DNA from: Planctomycetota bacterium
Lineage (GTDB): Bacteria > Planctomycetota > UBA1135 > UBA2386
Reading direction: 5' to 3'
NCBI GenBank assembly: GCA_029936315.1
Contig: JAPYTD010000035.1
Coordinates: 2,626 to 39,062, forward strand
Length of the DNA stretch: 36,437 nt
Part shown: positions 1 to 7,743 of the stretch, in pieces
How positions within the stretch are numbered: the first letter of the stretch is position 1
Layout: each line of letters opens with the position of its first letter
Position numbers and translations under genes: made by a program
Notes under the pieces: generated by a model
Databases searched by the model: none
Seen by the model: the letters and a program-made list of their open reading frames with translations, nothing else
Told to the model about the DNA's origin: nothing

Positions 1-129
1 CACTCAGCTGGCACTGCACTCAGCGGTAATCGACGGCCGGCGTCAAGCCTTCCACATAGAGGCGCAGGCGGCCGCGCCCGGCCATGCCGGGACCGATGAC
101 ATCGCCGTCGAGAGCACGTCAGGCGAGCC

Positions 130-1113
130 CTACAGATCAATCGGCACGCCCATCTTGCGAAACTTCTGGTAGCGCAGTTCCAGCAGTTCGGCCGGGTCGA
201 TCGCCTTCAACTCGGTGAGCCAAGTCTCGAGCTGCACCCGGACATTGGCGATCGCGGCCTTCTGATCGCGATGCGCGCCGCCAAGTGGCTCCGGCACGAT
301 CTCGTCGACCAGACCCAGGCGATGCAGATCCTTGCTCGTCAGCTTGAGGGCCTCGGCGGCTTCGGGCGCCTTCTCGCCACTCTTCCACAAAATGGCCGCG
401 CAGCCTTCCGGTGAAATCACCGAGTAGTAGCTGTTCTCCAAGATGCCGACGCGGTCGGCGACGCCGATGCCGAGCGCACCGCCCGAACCACCTTCACCGA
501 TGACGATCGAGATGATCGGCACATCGATCGCGAACATCTCAATGATGTTGCGCGCAATCGCCGACGCCTGGCCGCGTTCTTCGGCGCCGATGCCAGGGTA
601 GGCGCCGGGCGTGTTGATGAACGAAATGATCGGCAGCCTGAGCTTCTGCGCGAGCTTCATCTTCTGCAGCGCCTTGCGGTAGCCCTCGGGGTGCGCGCAA
701 CCGAAGTTGCAGGCGAGGCGATCCTTGACCGTCTTGCCCTTGCGGTGGCCGACCAGCAGGAAACGGTGCTCCCCCATCGTCGCCAGGCCCGTGATGATCG
801 CGCGGTCGTCGCCATAGACCCGGTCGCCGTGTAGCTCGACAAAATCGTCGAGCAGCATCGACACGTAATCGCTGGTCATCGGACGATCCGCGTGGCGCGC
901 GACGTTGACACGCTCCCACGGCGATAAGCCGGCGTAGACTTCGGCGGTCTGCCGCTTCAGTCGATCCTCGAGCAGTTCAATCTCGCCTTGTAGCTCGAGG
1001 TGCGAACCAGTGTTCAGGCTGCGCAGCTCGTCGATCTTGGTCTGTAGATCGATGAGAGGACGCTCAAAGGCAAGGCCGCCCTGGACCGCTAGCTTGGTGG
1101 ATGAGTTGCTCAC
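130..1113 (-). CDS. accA: Acetyl-CoA carboxylase carboxyltransferase subunit alpha
   Basis: This subunit, with AccD, transfers the carboxyl group from carboxybiotin to acetyl-CoA to give malonyl-CoA, the first committed step of fatty acid synthesis in the cytoplasm. The 327-residue length matches the family (about 320). The N-terminal helical region (FERPLIDLQTKIDELRSL) is typical, and the crotonase-fold core shows FINTPGAYPGIGAEERGQ and GGSGGALGIGVADRV, the glycine-rich oxyanion-hole segments. The start is GTG at 1113; no ATG precedes the conserved N-terminal motif, and no strong Shine-Dalgarno sequence is visible. It lies 123 bp downstream of the response regulator on the same strand, so read-through from the two-component genes is possible but not shown. 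accD is not in the window. The identification is secure. Confidence 0.97.
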   Translation of the reverse strand: MSNSSTKLAVQGGLAFERPLIDLQTKIDELRSLNTGSHLELQGEIELLEDRLKRQTAEVYAGLSPWERVNVARHADRPMTSDYVSMLLDDFVELHGDRVYGDDRAIITGLATMGEHRFLLVGHRKGKTVKDRLACNFGCAHPEGYRKALQKMKLAQKLRLPIISFINTPGAYPGIGAEERGQASAIARNIIEMFAIDVPIISIVIGEGGSGGALGIGVADRVGILENSYYSVISPEGCAAILWKSGEKAPEAAEALKLTSKDLHRLGLVDEIVPEPLGGAHRDQKAAIANVRVQLETWLTELKAIDPAELLELRYQKFRKMGVPIDL

Positions 1114-1236
1114 GGCAGGAATGTAGCTTACCGGACCAGGATTGATCCACCGCTAGCCAGCAACCGCGAAAAGATCGCGTTACCTGTTTCTGAGGATTGG
1201 GTTCCGTCTACCGCTAGGCTTCTCGGCGGACGCACA

Positions 1237-2589
1237 CTACAGATCGTATTCCTTGATCTTGCGGTACAGCGTGCGCTCGCTGAGGCCCATGGCCTTGGCG
1301 GCCTTCTGCCGATTGCCGCCACTCAGTTCGAGCGACACCCGAATGTGGTTCTGCTCGACCTCTTGCCACTGGCGTCCCGCCAAGAATTGCCAAGAGTCTT
1401 GATCGGTCGGCAACGGCGCCCAGATCTCGGGCGGGAGATCGCCACGCGTCAGGATGTTGCCCTTGGCGCGCACGACCATCGACTCGATCGCGTTACGCAG
1501 CTCGCGCACGTTACCGGGCCAGTCGTATTGCACGAGCGCGACCAAGGCATCGCGATCGATCGACTCGACGTGCTTATCGTGCATCTTGCGGAAGTGAGCC
1601 AGGAAGTGCTCGATCAGCAGTTTGATGTCACTGCGCCGCTCGTTCAGCGACGGCAAATCGATTGTCACGACCTTGAGGCGGAAGTACAGGTCCTGACGAA
1701 ACGAGCCGTCCGTGACTCTCTGGAGCAGGTCGGCGTTGGTCGCGGCGAGCACGCGCACATCAACGGGCCGCGTCTTGTTGTCGCCGAGCCGCGTTACGGT
1801 GCGTTCTTCGAGCACGCGCAGCAACTTGATTTGCGTCGACATCGGCATCTCGCCGACTTCGTCGAGCAGCAGGGTGCCACCGGCCGCGTATTCGAACTTG
1901 CCTTCGCGATCCGCCACGGCACCGGTGAACGCGCCCTTGATGTGACCGAAGAGCTCGCTCTCGATCGTGCCCTCTGACATGCCACCGCAGTTGATCGCGA
2001 CGAACGGCCGCTGGGCGCGCGGCGACAGGTTGTGGATCGCGCGCGCGATCAGTTCTTTGCCGGTGCCGGACGCACCGAGGATCAGAACCGACGCAGCGGT
2101 GCTCGAAATCTGGCGCACCAACGACATCGTGCGCTGCATGCTAGGGTCCTGGCCAACGATGCCTTCGATACCGGAGACGCGCGCCATCTGGCCCTTGAGA
2201 TCATCGTAGGCGACATCCTTGTCGTGGTCCTCAAGCGACTTCTTGACCTTGGCACGCAGGTCCGCCAGGTCAACGGGCTTCTCGACGTAGTAGGTCGCGC
2301 CCTGCTCCATCGCCTGCACCGCGATCTCGCGGCCACCGTGACCAGTCAGCATCACGACGCGGCAGTTCGCATAGCTTTCTTTGGCGGCCTTCAAGACCGC
2401 GAAGCCATCGGTACCCTTCATGACCAGGTCGGTAACGATCACCGCAAAGCGCCGCTCGGAGACCATCTCGACCGCTTCCTTGCCGCCGGATGCGACCGTG
2501 ATTTCCACCGGCAACACTTCGAGAGCCGCTACCAACGCTTCGCGCAGCGCGTCGTCGTCATCGACGACCAGAATCGGATTCGTTGTCAT
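1237..2589 (-). CDS. Sigma-54-dependent response regulator, NtrC/AtoC family
   Basis: This cytoplasmic transcription activator has 450 residues. The receiver domain (about 1-120) carries the acidic pocket DDDD at 10-13, the phospho-acceptor Asp54 (VIVTDLVM), a Thr in VVMLTGHGG and the Lys in YVEKPVD. The AAA+ domain (about 145-380) has Walker A GASGTGKE, the sigma-54 contact loop GAFTGA, and Walker [14 protein letters not shown]. The C-terminus is a Fis-type helix-turn-helix ([20 protein letters not shown]). All parts needed for ATP-driven opening of sigma-54 promoters are present. Its ATG overlaps the kinase stop codon by 4 bp (ATGA), so the two genes form a cognate pair. The target genes are unknown; two sigma-54-like promoter matches in this window (4501 and 24074) are candidates by inference only. 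Confidence 0.96.
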   Translation of the reverse strand: MTTNPILVVDDDDALREALVAALEVLPVEITVASGGKEAVEMVSERRFAVIVTDLVMKGTDGFAVLKAAKESYANCRVVMLTGHGGREIAVQAMEQGATYYVEKPVDLADLRAKVKKSLEDHDKDVAYDDLKGQMARVSGIEGIVGQDPSMQRTMSLVRQISSTAASVLILGASGTGKELIARAIHNLSPRAQRPFVAINCGGMSEGTIESELFGHIKGAFTGAVADREGKFEYAAGGTLLLDEVGEMPMSTQIKLLRVLEERTVTRLGDNKTRPVDVRVLAATNADLLQRVTDGSFRQDLYFRLKVVTIDLPSLNERRSDIKLLIEHFLAHFRKMHDKHVESIDRDALVALVQYDWPGNVRELRNAIESMVVRAKGNILTRGDLPPEIWAPLPTDQDSWQFLAGRQWQEVEQNHIRVSLELSGGNRQKAAKAMGLSERTLYRKIKEYDL

Positions 2590-3332
2590 GGTGTTGCTTC
2601 GGCAGTCGCATCGCCCTGGCGAATGGGTAGCCGCAGAGAGAACTGCGTACCCTTTCCGGGCTCCGATTGCATCGTCAGTGTGCCACCGTGATCTTCGGCG
2701 ACGCGTCGCGCCGTTGGCAGTCCCAATCCGGTGCCACCTTTCTTGGTGCTAAAGTACGGCTCCAACACACGATCGATCTGTTGCAGGTCGATGCCTTCGC
2801 CGGTGTCGGTCACGTTGATGACCACAAAGTCCTGCTCGCGCATCGTCGAAACAAAGATCTGCCCGCCGGATGGCGTCGCCTCCTTGGCATTTCGCATCAG
2901 GTTGACCACGGCCGCCTGCACCAAATCCCAATCGCACCAGACCTCGGCGACCTCACCCCCCGGATAGAAGCGCATCGACAAGTCGACGTCCTTCATCTCC
3001 AGATGGTGGAAGTCGATCAGGGCCTGCAGCTTCTCGTTGAGATTGACCGCCCCCAGCTTGGGTTCGGGCGCGCGCGCATGCTGCAAGAACTCTTCGAGGA
3101 TCGTCTGCAGGCGGCGCACTTCGCCCTCCACCGCGGACAGCCGCTTCTGGGTACGCTTGTCGCGCGCCGTCTCAGGCTCTTGGAAGTCCTCAAGCACCAG
3201 CTGCAGATTGAGCCCAATCGTGCTCAACGGGTTGCGAACCTCGTGTGCAAACCCCGCCAACAGCGTGCCCAGCTGGGCAAGCCGCTGCATTCGGATCTTC
3301 TGCATCCGCGCTTCGCGCTCCGGGGTCGACAT
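2586..3332 (-). CDS. Soluble two-component sensor histidine kinase
   Basis: The protein should autophosphorylate and pass phosphate to the overlapping NtrC-type regulator. I place the start at the ATG at 3332 (MSTPEREARMQK), giving 248 residues. An in-frame ATG at 3383 would add 17 residues that do not look like part of the family. The HisKA domain has the H-box GFAHEVRNPL with His30 as phospho-acceptor. The ATPase domain has the N-box NLMRNAKEA, G1 DTGEGID, F-box PYFSTKKGG and G2 GTGLGLPTARR. Only about 25 residues precede the H-box, so there is no membrane segment, PAS, GAF or other sensor domain. In this it resembles NtrB kinases stripped of the PAS domain. Its signal must come from a partner protein or through the catalytic core. 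The 5' region is shared with the divergent gene at 3412. Confidence 0.93.
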   Translation of the reverse strand: MSTPEREARMQKIRMQRLAQLGTLLAGFAHEVRNPLSTIGLNLQLVLEDFQEPETARDKRTQKRLSAVEGEVRRLQTILEEFLQHARAPEPKLGAVNLNEKLQALIDFHHLEMKDVDLSMRFYPGGEVAEVWCDWDLVQAAVVNLMRNAKEATPSGGQIFVSTMREQDFVVINVTDTGEGIDLQQIDRVLEPYFSTKKGGTGLGLPTARRVAEDHGGTLTMQSEPGKGTQFSLRLPIRQGDATAEATP

Positions 3333-3411
3333 TTGGACGGAGCAGAATAGAGCGCAGCTTTGCGGAAAGCTCCCCCTCGCCATGCTTTCCGTGGCGAGCT
3401 ACTGTCGGCAT

Positions 3412-4482
3412 ATGCCATTGCGCCACGAGCGGCTGGGCGAAGCCGACCCCGACACTCTCCGTCGAGACGTCGTCGACTCCTTGAAGCGCGGCGAACTGTC
3501 GGTGCTACCGACCGAGACCGTCTACGGCCTCGCAGCCCTCCCGAGCCAACCCAAAGCCGTCGCGCGGGCCCAGGCCTGGAAAGGGCGCAGCAAGGATCAG
3601 CCGTTTACCTGGCACGTCGCCGACATCGCGGACGTCAAGAAGCTCGGCGCAAAGATACCGCTCGCCGCCGAACGGTTGATGGAGCGCTACTGGCCCGGCC
3701 CGTTGACCTTGATCTTGCCCGGCAAGGACGGCGAGACGATTGGCGTTCGCTTGCCCGCTCACGAGTTCACGCGGTCGGTGATCCGAGCCTGCGGCGAGCC
3801 CCTTTGGCTGACGTCCGTCAACGCAACCGGCGAAGCGCCATTGACCGAGCCCGACGCGATTGCCGCCGCCTGCCGGGACGAGGGTGGCGCCACAATCCTC
3901 GTCGACGACGGCGCCTCGCCACTCGGCGTGGCCTCCACCATCGTGCGGGTCGCGCCGGCGCCACTGGAAGTTCTGCGCGAAGGCATCCTGTCGCGAGACG
4001 AAGTCCTATCGGCGGCCGCCGACATGATCTTGTTCGTCTGCTCCGGCAACACCTGCCGTTCCCCACTGGCCGAAGCGATGGCCCGGCAACTGACCGGCGA
4101 AGCCATGGGCATCCCGCCGGAGCAGGTGCTGGCCCGCGGCATCAAGTTCGCCAGCGCCGGCACGGCAACGGTGCCCGGCATGGCGGCCAGTGACGGCAGC
4201 CTCGAAGCAGGCGCCGAAATCGGCCTCGATCTCGGCGCACACATCAGCCTGCCGATCGAGCCATCGCTGTGGCAACGCGCGATCGCGATCTACTGCCTCA
4301 GTGACAGCCACCGCCGCGCGCTGCTCGCCGAAGCGCCGGAACTCGCCGACAAGATCCAGATGCTGCGCCCCGATGGCCTCGACATCGCCGACCCATTTGG
4401 CGGCGACTTGCGCGTCTACCAACGAGCACGCGATGAGATGCATGCCGCAGTCAAGGCGCGCATGCAAGACTGGTGGCCGTAG
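3412..4482 (+). CDS. TsaC-like threonylcarbamoyl-AMP synthase fused to a low-molecular-weight (arginine-type) protein phosphatase
   Basis: Two enzymes lie in one 356-residue chain. Residues about 1-200 are a YrdC/TsaC domain that makes threonylcarbamoyl-AMP for the tRNA t6A modification. Visible motifs are LPTETVYGLAA, SKDQPFTWHVAD, the SxN motif in TSVNATGEAP, and STIVRV. The separate Sua5 C-terminal domain is absent. Residues 205-356 are a low-molecular-weight phosphatase domain: the P-loop CSGNTCRS gives nucleophile Cys210 and Arg216, and the general acid is Asp327 in DIADPFGG. Thr214 sits where YwlE-type protein-arginine phosphatases have Thr and tyrosine phosphatases usually have Ile, so phosphoarginine is the likelier substrate (inference). 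ywlC and ywlE are close neighbours in Bacillus, so the fusion joins a known gene pair. An in-frame ATG at 3382 is an alternative start; an internal ATG at 4024 marks the domain boundary. Confidence 0.93.
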   Translation: MPLRHERLGEADPDTLRRDVVDSLKRGELSVLPTETVYGLAALPSQPKAVARAQAWKGRSKDQPFTWHVADIADVKKLGAKIPLAAERLMERYWPGPLTLILPGKDGETIGVRLPAHEFTRSVIRACGEPLWLTSVNATGEAPLTEPDAIAAACRDEGGATILVDDGASPLGVASTIVRVAPAPLEVLREGILSRDEVLSAAADMILFVCSGNTCRSPLAEAMARQLTGEAMGIPPEQVLARGIKFASAGTATVPGMAASDGSLEAGAEIGLDLGAHISLPIEPSLWQRAIAIYCLSDSHRRALLAEAPELADKIQMLRPDGLDIADPFGGDLRVYQRARDEMHAAVKARMQDWWP

Positions 4483-4500
4483 GCAGCTGACGCTCGCCAC

Positions 4501-4516
4501 TGGCACCAAGTGTGCT
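4501..4516 (+). promoter_or_regulatory. Possible sigma-54 (-24/-12) promoter
   Basis: The sequence TGGCACCAAGTGTGCT matches the sigma-54 consensus TGGCAC-N5-TTGCW at the correct spacing. The -24 element is perfect and the -12 element reads GTGCT, one mismatch. It lies just after the stop of the fusion gene and about 175 bp before the small membrane protein gene at 4692, a longer leader than usual. A chance match is possible. Confidence 0.35.
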
Positions 4517-4634
4517 CGGGGCTCCGAGGACTGTGCGAGATCTGACAGGTTTTTGGCGTAGCCCGGCGATGCCTCTGCTGGCAGCCTGGACCGGCGTGCT
4601 CGAGAGCCCGAACAACCAGGCGTCCAGCAATCTA

Positions 4635-4653
4635 CGTAGTCGCTGGCACTACG
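4635..4653 (+). other. Small perfect inverted repeat in the 4483-4691 spacer
   Basis: CGTAGT (4635-4640) and ACTACG (4648-4653) form a 6-bp stem with a 7-base loop. No T-run follows, so a classical intrinsic terminator is not supported. The rest of the 209-bp spacer holds no gene that I can recognise. Confidence 0.3.
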
Positions 4654-4691
4654 CCCCCACGAAGCGGCGCAGCCGCAGATAACGGCCCCCA

Positions 4692-5069
4692 ATGCAGCAT
4701 AGTCGCCATTATGTTGCCACCATGATGCTGGCGCCCATGCTGCCTCGGACTGCCACCGGACTCGGAGGAGGCTTCGACTTCTTCGTCATCATCGCGGCCA
4801 TCGGGCTACTCGTTGGTGCGGGCCTGTTCTGCGTAGCGATCCAGATCAAGATCCTGACCGACAAAACCCCGATGTCGAAGACGCGCACCATGATCAGCGG
4901 CGCCACCAGCTTCGTGATCGGGCTCGGCCTCATCGCCGGCGGCTTCTGCTTCCACCCAAACGCGCCGCATGAGCAAAACTGGAAATTCCTGCTCGGCGGA
5001 GCCGCACTCGTAGGTGTCGCCACAGCCGCGCAGATTCGCGTCGCCGGGCAACGCAAAAACCGCGCGTAA
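4692..5069 (+). CDS. Small inner-membrane protein, function unknown
   Basis: This is a predicted 125-residue membrane protein that I do not recognise. It has three hydrophobic segments. The first is about 28-52 (FFVIIAAIGLLVGAGLFCVA). The second is about 68-88 (ISGATSFVIGLGLIAGGFCF). The third is about 97-114 (FLLGGAALVGVATAAQI). A basic tail (GQRKNRA) follows and would be cytoplasmic by the positive-inside rule. The ATG at 4692 gives the full length, but ATGs at 4722, 4725 and 4737 would equally leave the membrane segments intact. It lies 62 bp upstream of the aspartic protease gene on the same strand, so the two may be co-transcribed. A sigma-54-like match lies upstream at 4501. No enzymatic motif is visible. 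Confidence 0.6.
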   Translation: MQHSRHYVATMMLAPMLPRTATGLGGGFDFFVIIAAIGLLVGAGLFCVAIQIKILTDKTPMSKTRTMISGATSFVIGLGLIAGGFCFHPNAPHEQNWKFLLGGAALVGVATAAQIRVAGQRKNRA

Positions 5070-5131
5070 CCACACTGCTGATCATTGCCCGACCAGCGAC
5101 TACCCGCAGCCATTCCGCCCATACTTGCATC

Positions 5132-5956
5132 ATGAACGGCGCCCCTCTTGTCGCACTGCTGCTGGTTGCCTGCGGGCCAGCACTGCCAACCGACGAACCA
5201 ACGCAAACAAGGTCTGCCATACAAACAACCGAGCGAGCGCCATCACGTCTCACCGACCTCCCGACCAGTTACTACGGCGACTACTTCCTCGTCGAGACGC
5301 ACATCGATGGCGAGGGGCCCTACACGCTGATCCTCGACACAGGTGCCTCGTGCACCATTCTCGACCGCAGCATCTACCGAAAGACGATCGACAAACTCGA
5401 AGTAGGTTCCCTGACCGTTCGGCATCTGCCCGCAACGTGCCACGACATGCGCGCGATCGCCGCCTCGCTGCGCACGTCGGTGCACGGCATTCTCGGTTAC
5501 ACGGTGTTCAAGGATGTGCTGTTGACTCTCGACTACCCGGCTCGGCGCATACGCATTGCACCCGGCGAACTGCCCACAGCCGACGACGAAAACGTGGTCG
5601 ACCTGATTGGCACGGGCCGCCCCTACCTCAACCTCGAGCTCGGCAGTCGCACGGTGAAAGCGGTCATCGATAGCGGTGCCACGTCGGGCGTTGGCCTGCT
5701 GAGCCTTGACGGTTTCGAATGGCGCCGACGACCACGCACCGTCGGCTCTGCGTTGACGATTCGCGGCAGACAGAACCAGCGCGCGGGCCAACTTGCGACC
5801 AACGTACAGTTCGGGCCACTGCAACTCATCCGCCCAGTCGTTCGCGAGACGGACAAGATCGCGCATGTCGGCATCGCCATCCTCAAACGATTCCGCATCA
5901 CGTTTGACCAACGCAACGGGCGCATCCGATTCGAAGGCAACAAGCGAGTGCGGTAG
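5132..5956 (+). CDS. Lipoprotein aspartic protease with two retropepsin-like lobes
   Basis: The 274-residue product starts with a short lipoprotein signal (MNGAPLVALLLVAC; lipobox LVAC), so it is probably anchored on the outer face of a membrane. It contains two aspartic-protease signatures: Asp69 in ILDTGASCTIL and Asp180 in VIDSGATSGVG. The first is followed by VHGILGYTVFKDVLLTLDYP and the second by HVGIAILKRFRITFDQRNGRI, the flap/psi-loop segments typical of clan AA. Bacterial relatives usually have one lobe and dimerise, or have one active and one degenerate lobe. Here both catalytic aspartates are intact, so a single-chain pseudo-dimer is plausible (inference). The substrate is unknown. 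The last codons overlap the open frame of the HNH remnant downstream. Confidence 0.85.
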   Translation: MNGAPLVALLLVACGPALPTDEPTQTRSAIQTTERAPSRLTDLPTSYYGDYFLVETHIDGEGPYTLILDTGASCTILDRSIYRKTIDKLEVGSLTVRHLPATCHDMRAIAASLRTSVHGILGYTVFKDVLLTLDYPARRIRIAPGELPTADDENVVDLIGTGRPYLNLELGSRTVKAVIDSGATSGVGLLSLDGFEWRRRPRTVGSALTIRGRQNQRAGQLATNVQFGPLQLIRPVVRETDKIAHVGIAILKRFRITFDQRNGRIRFEGNKRVR

Positions 5957-6291
5957 TTGGCGCCTCGCAAGAGAACTTCAATTGCTTTCACACAAGGTCC
6001 GATACCTGTGCTAAGTGCGGTTGCCACCCCGGCACATCCGAGTTGACCATCGACCACATCCAGCCTCGTTCGCGTGGCGGCAAGAGTTCGTGGCGCAATT
6101 GCGTGCTCGCGTGCGTGCGTTGCAATCGTCGTAAGGCGGACCGCACGCCGCGCGAGGCATCGATGCAGCGGCGCTGCGAGCCGAAGGCGCCGACGTGGCT
6201 ACCGACGCTGGCTGTGCCGATCGCGCGCGTAAGGCAGTCGTGGCAGAAGTTCGTCAACGAGCAGTACTGGAACGTGCGCCTGGAGCCTTAA
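5957..6291 (+). pseudogene. Remnant of an HNH endonuclease gene (5' part missing)
   Basis: The frame reads a recognisable HNH nuclease C-terminal half. It has a zinc-binding CxxC (DTCAKCG), the HNH core LTIDHIQPRSRGGKSSWRNC, the second zinc pair (CVRCNRRK), then RTPREA and a tail ending QYWNVRLEP. Intact family members run to about 150-190 residues with an N-terminal half of about 80-90 residues ending in a segment like SREN. Here only ASQEN remains, and the frame then runs into the 3' end of the aspartic protease gene with no start codon. The first usable start is a TTG at 6043, inside the HNH core. The gene therefore looks 5'-truncated by deletion. The catalytic His and Asn are still present. 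It is unlikely to be expressed as a functional protein. Confidence 0.75.
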
Positions 6292-6319
6292 GGCCCAGGC
6301 CCACGTTGCTGCTCCTCCT

Positions 6320-7630
6320 CTACTTCTTCTTCGGCTCGAACGGGTTGTACTTGCCCGGCACCGGCACTGGGTAGCGCCCATCCTTGCCAGGCACCGTCGG
6401 CGGTGCCGAATCCATCGAGAAGGTATCGATGTCCGGCGCCAGATTGCGGCCGCGTTGCAGCAAGTCATCCCAACGCAGTTCCTTGCCGGAGTAGCACGCT
6501 TCGCGACCGAGGATGGCGGTGAACGTCGACATCGCGCCGTACTCGCCTTCGTTGTAGATCTCGCCGCGCGTCAACGCGTCGATCAGGTCGTGCTGCTCTT
6601 GCTGGTGGCCGCCGGGGCTGCGACCCTTGAAGTTCCACGCGTTCGGGCCTTGGATCCTGCCCGACGGCGTTGCCGTGCCAAGCGTTCCGTGCAGCGATTC
6701 GCCGACGTTGTTCCAACCATTCCGGAGGTGGCGGCCCTGGCTGTACATCTTGGTGCCGTCAGCGAACGTGTACTCACAGAACGTGTGGTCGTTGATCTGC
6801 GACTTGGTGGCATCGCCACCCATGCGCATTTCGCGACCACCCATGCCGTTGCACTTGACCGGGTAGGCGTTCTTCGCCCAACAGCCGACGTCGAGGTTGT
6901 GGATGTGCTGCTCGACGATCTGGTCGCCGCAGATCCAGTTGAAGTGGTACCAGTTGTTGCACTGGAACTCCATTTCCGTCATGTCCGGCTTGCGCTTGCG
7001 GTACCAGATGCCGCCGCCGTTCCAATACACGCGCGACAGGATCACGTCGCCGATGGCGCCATCATGAACGCGCTGCATCGTCTCCATGTACTTCGGCTCG
7101 TGGCGGCGTTGCAGGCCAATGCCAACCATCAACTTCTTCTTCTCCGACTCGCGCACCGCAGCCAACACGCGGCGAATGCCAGGTGCATCGGTCGCAACCG
7201 GCTTCTCCATGAAGATGTGCTTGCCTTGCTTGACCGCGTACTCAAACTGCTGCGGCTTGAAGCCCGGCGGCGTCGCAATCACGATCAGGTTGGCGTCGCT
7301 ATCGATCGCGTGCTTGTAGGCATCGAGACCACTAAACGTCGAGTCCGCGGTCACCTCGACCTTGGCACCTCCGTGCGCCTTGAGACTCGCGACGGCACCT
7401 TCCGCCTTGTGTCGGAACGCATCGGCCACCGCAACCAACTTGGTCGCACCAGCCGTATTGAAGATCTGCGCAACTGCGCCGGTGCCACGACCGCCGCAGC
7501 CAATCAAGGCGACACGAACTTCGTCGTGACCCCCTACATGGACGTTGGGGATCATCGACGCCGACAATCCGGTGCCAACCAGGGCAGTTGAAGACGTCAC
7601 GAGAAAGTTTCGGCGGGTGGTATTGGGCAT
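6320..7630 (-). CDS. Tat-exported Gfo/Idh/MocA-family oxidoreductase
   Basis: The start is the ATG at 7630, giving 436 residues. The N-terminus MPNTTRRNFLVTSSTALVG is a twin-arginine signal, so the protein is probably folded with its cofactor and exported. A Rossmann nucleotide-binding motif follows (VRVALIGCGGRGTGAV), then IVIATPPGFK and the family hallmark MEKPVA with its catalytic-region lysine. The C-terminal domain contains WNGGGIWYRK, NWYHFNWICGDQIVEQHIHN and EGEYGAMSTFTAILGREACY, as in the many planctomycete paralogues. These enzymes oxidise or reduce sugars or inositol-like polyols with NAD(P); the substrate here cannot be told. It is 113 bp downstream of the SnoaL-like gene and may be the last gene of the lpxD transcript or have its own promoter. 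Confidence 0.93.
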   Translation of the reverse strand: MPNTTRRNFLVTSSTALVGTGLSASMIPNVHVGGHDEVRVALIGCGGRGTGAVAQIFNTAGATKLVAVADAFRHKAEGAVASLKAHGGAKVEVTADSTFSGLDAYKHAIDSDANLIVIATPPGFKPQQFEYAVKQGKHIFMEKPVATDAPGIRRVLAAVRESEKKKLMVGIGLQRRHEPKYMETMQRVHDGAIGDVILSRVYWNGGGIWYRKRKPDMTEMEFQCNNWYHFNWICGDQIVEQHIHNLDVGCWAKNAYPVKCNGMGGREMRMGGDATKSQINDHTFCEYTFADGTKMYSQGRHLRNGWNNVGESLHGTLGTATPSGRIQGPNAWNFKGRSPGGHQQEQHDLIDALTRGEIYNEGEYGAMSTFTAILGREACYSGKELRWDDLLQRGRNLAPDIDTFSMDSAPPTVPGKDGRYPVPVPGKYNPFEPKKK

Positions 7631-7696
7631 GGATCTACGCGTCAGAGGGCTTGGGGATGAGACGAAAACCGTAGTGCATTGGCGGCGCAAGGCCAG

Positions 7697-7719
7697 CCAG
7701 GTTTGCCGGTCGGACCTGG
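7697..7719 (-). other. Inverted repeat upstream of the oxidoreductase gene
   Basis: CCAGGT and ACCTGG form a perfect 6-bp stem around an 11-base loop in the 113-bp spacer between the SnoaL-like gene and the oxidoreductase. GGCC sequences flank the hairpin on both sides and could extend it. There is no U-tract, so attenuator, operator or chance are all open. Confidence 0.3.
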
Positions 7720-7743
7720 GTAAGGCCTCATGCGACCGAATTG

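Noticed and set aside
1-129. Possible end of a gene on the minus strand (frame containing VIGPGMAGRGRLRLYVEGL, ending at the TGA complementary to 20-22).
   Set aside because: The frame opens only at about 110 after a stop, has no start codon and is about 32 codons long. Nothing can be identified.
1146-1217. Two copies of TCyACCGCTAG in the spacer between the response regulator gene and accA.
   Set aside because: The copies are short (11 bp, one mismatch) and GCTAG is common in the spacers here, so no operator can be claimed.
1345-2691. Long open frames on the plus strand opposite the response regulator.
   Set aside because: They are antisense shadows caused by high GC and third-position bias; their translations resemble no protein, and the minus strand encodes a complete NtrC-type regulator.
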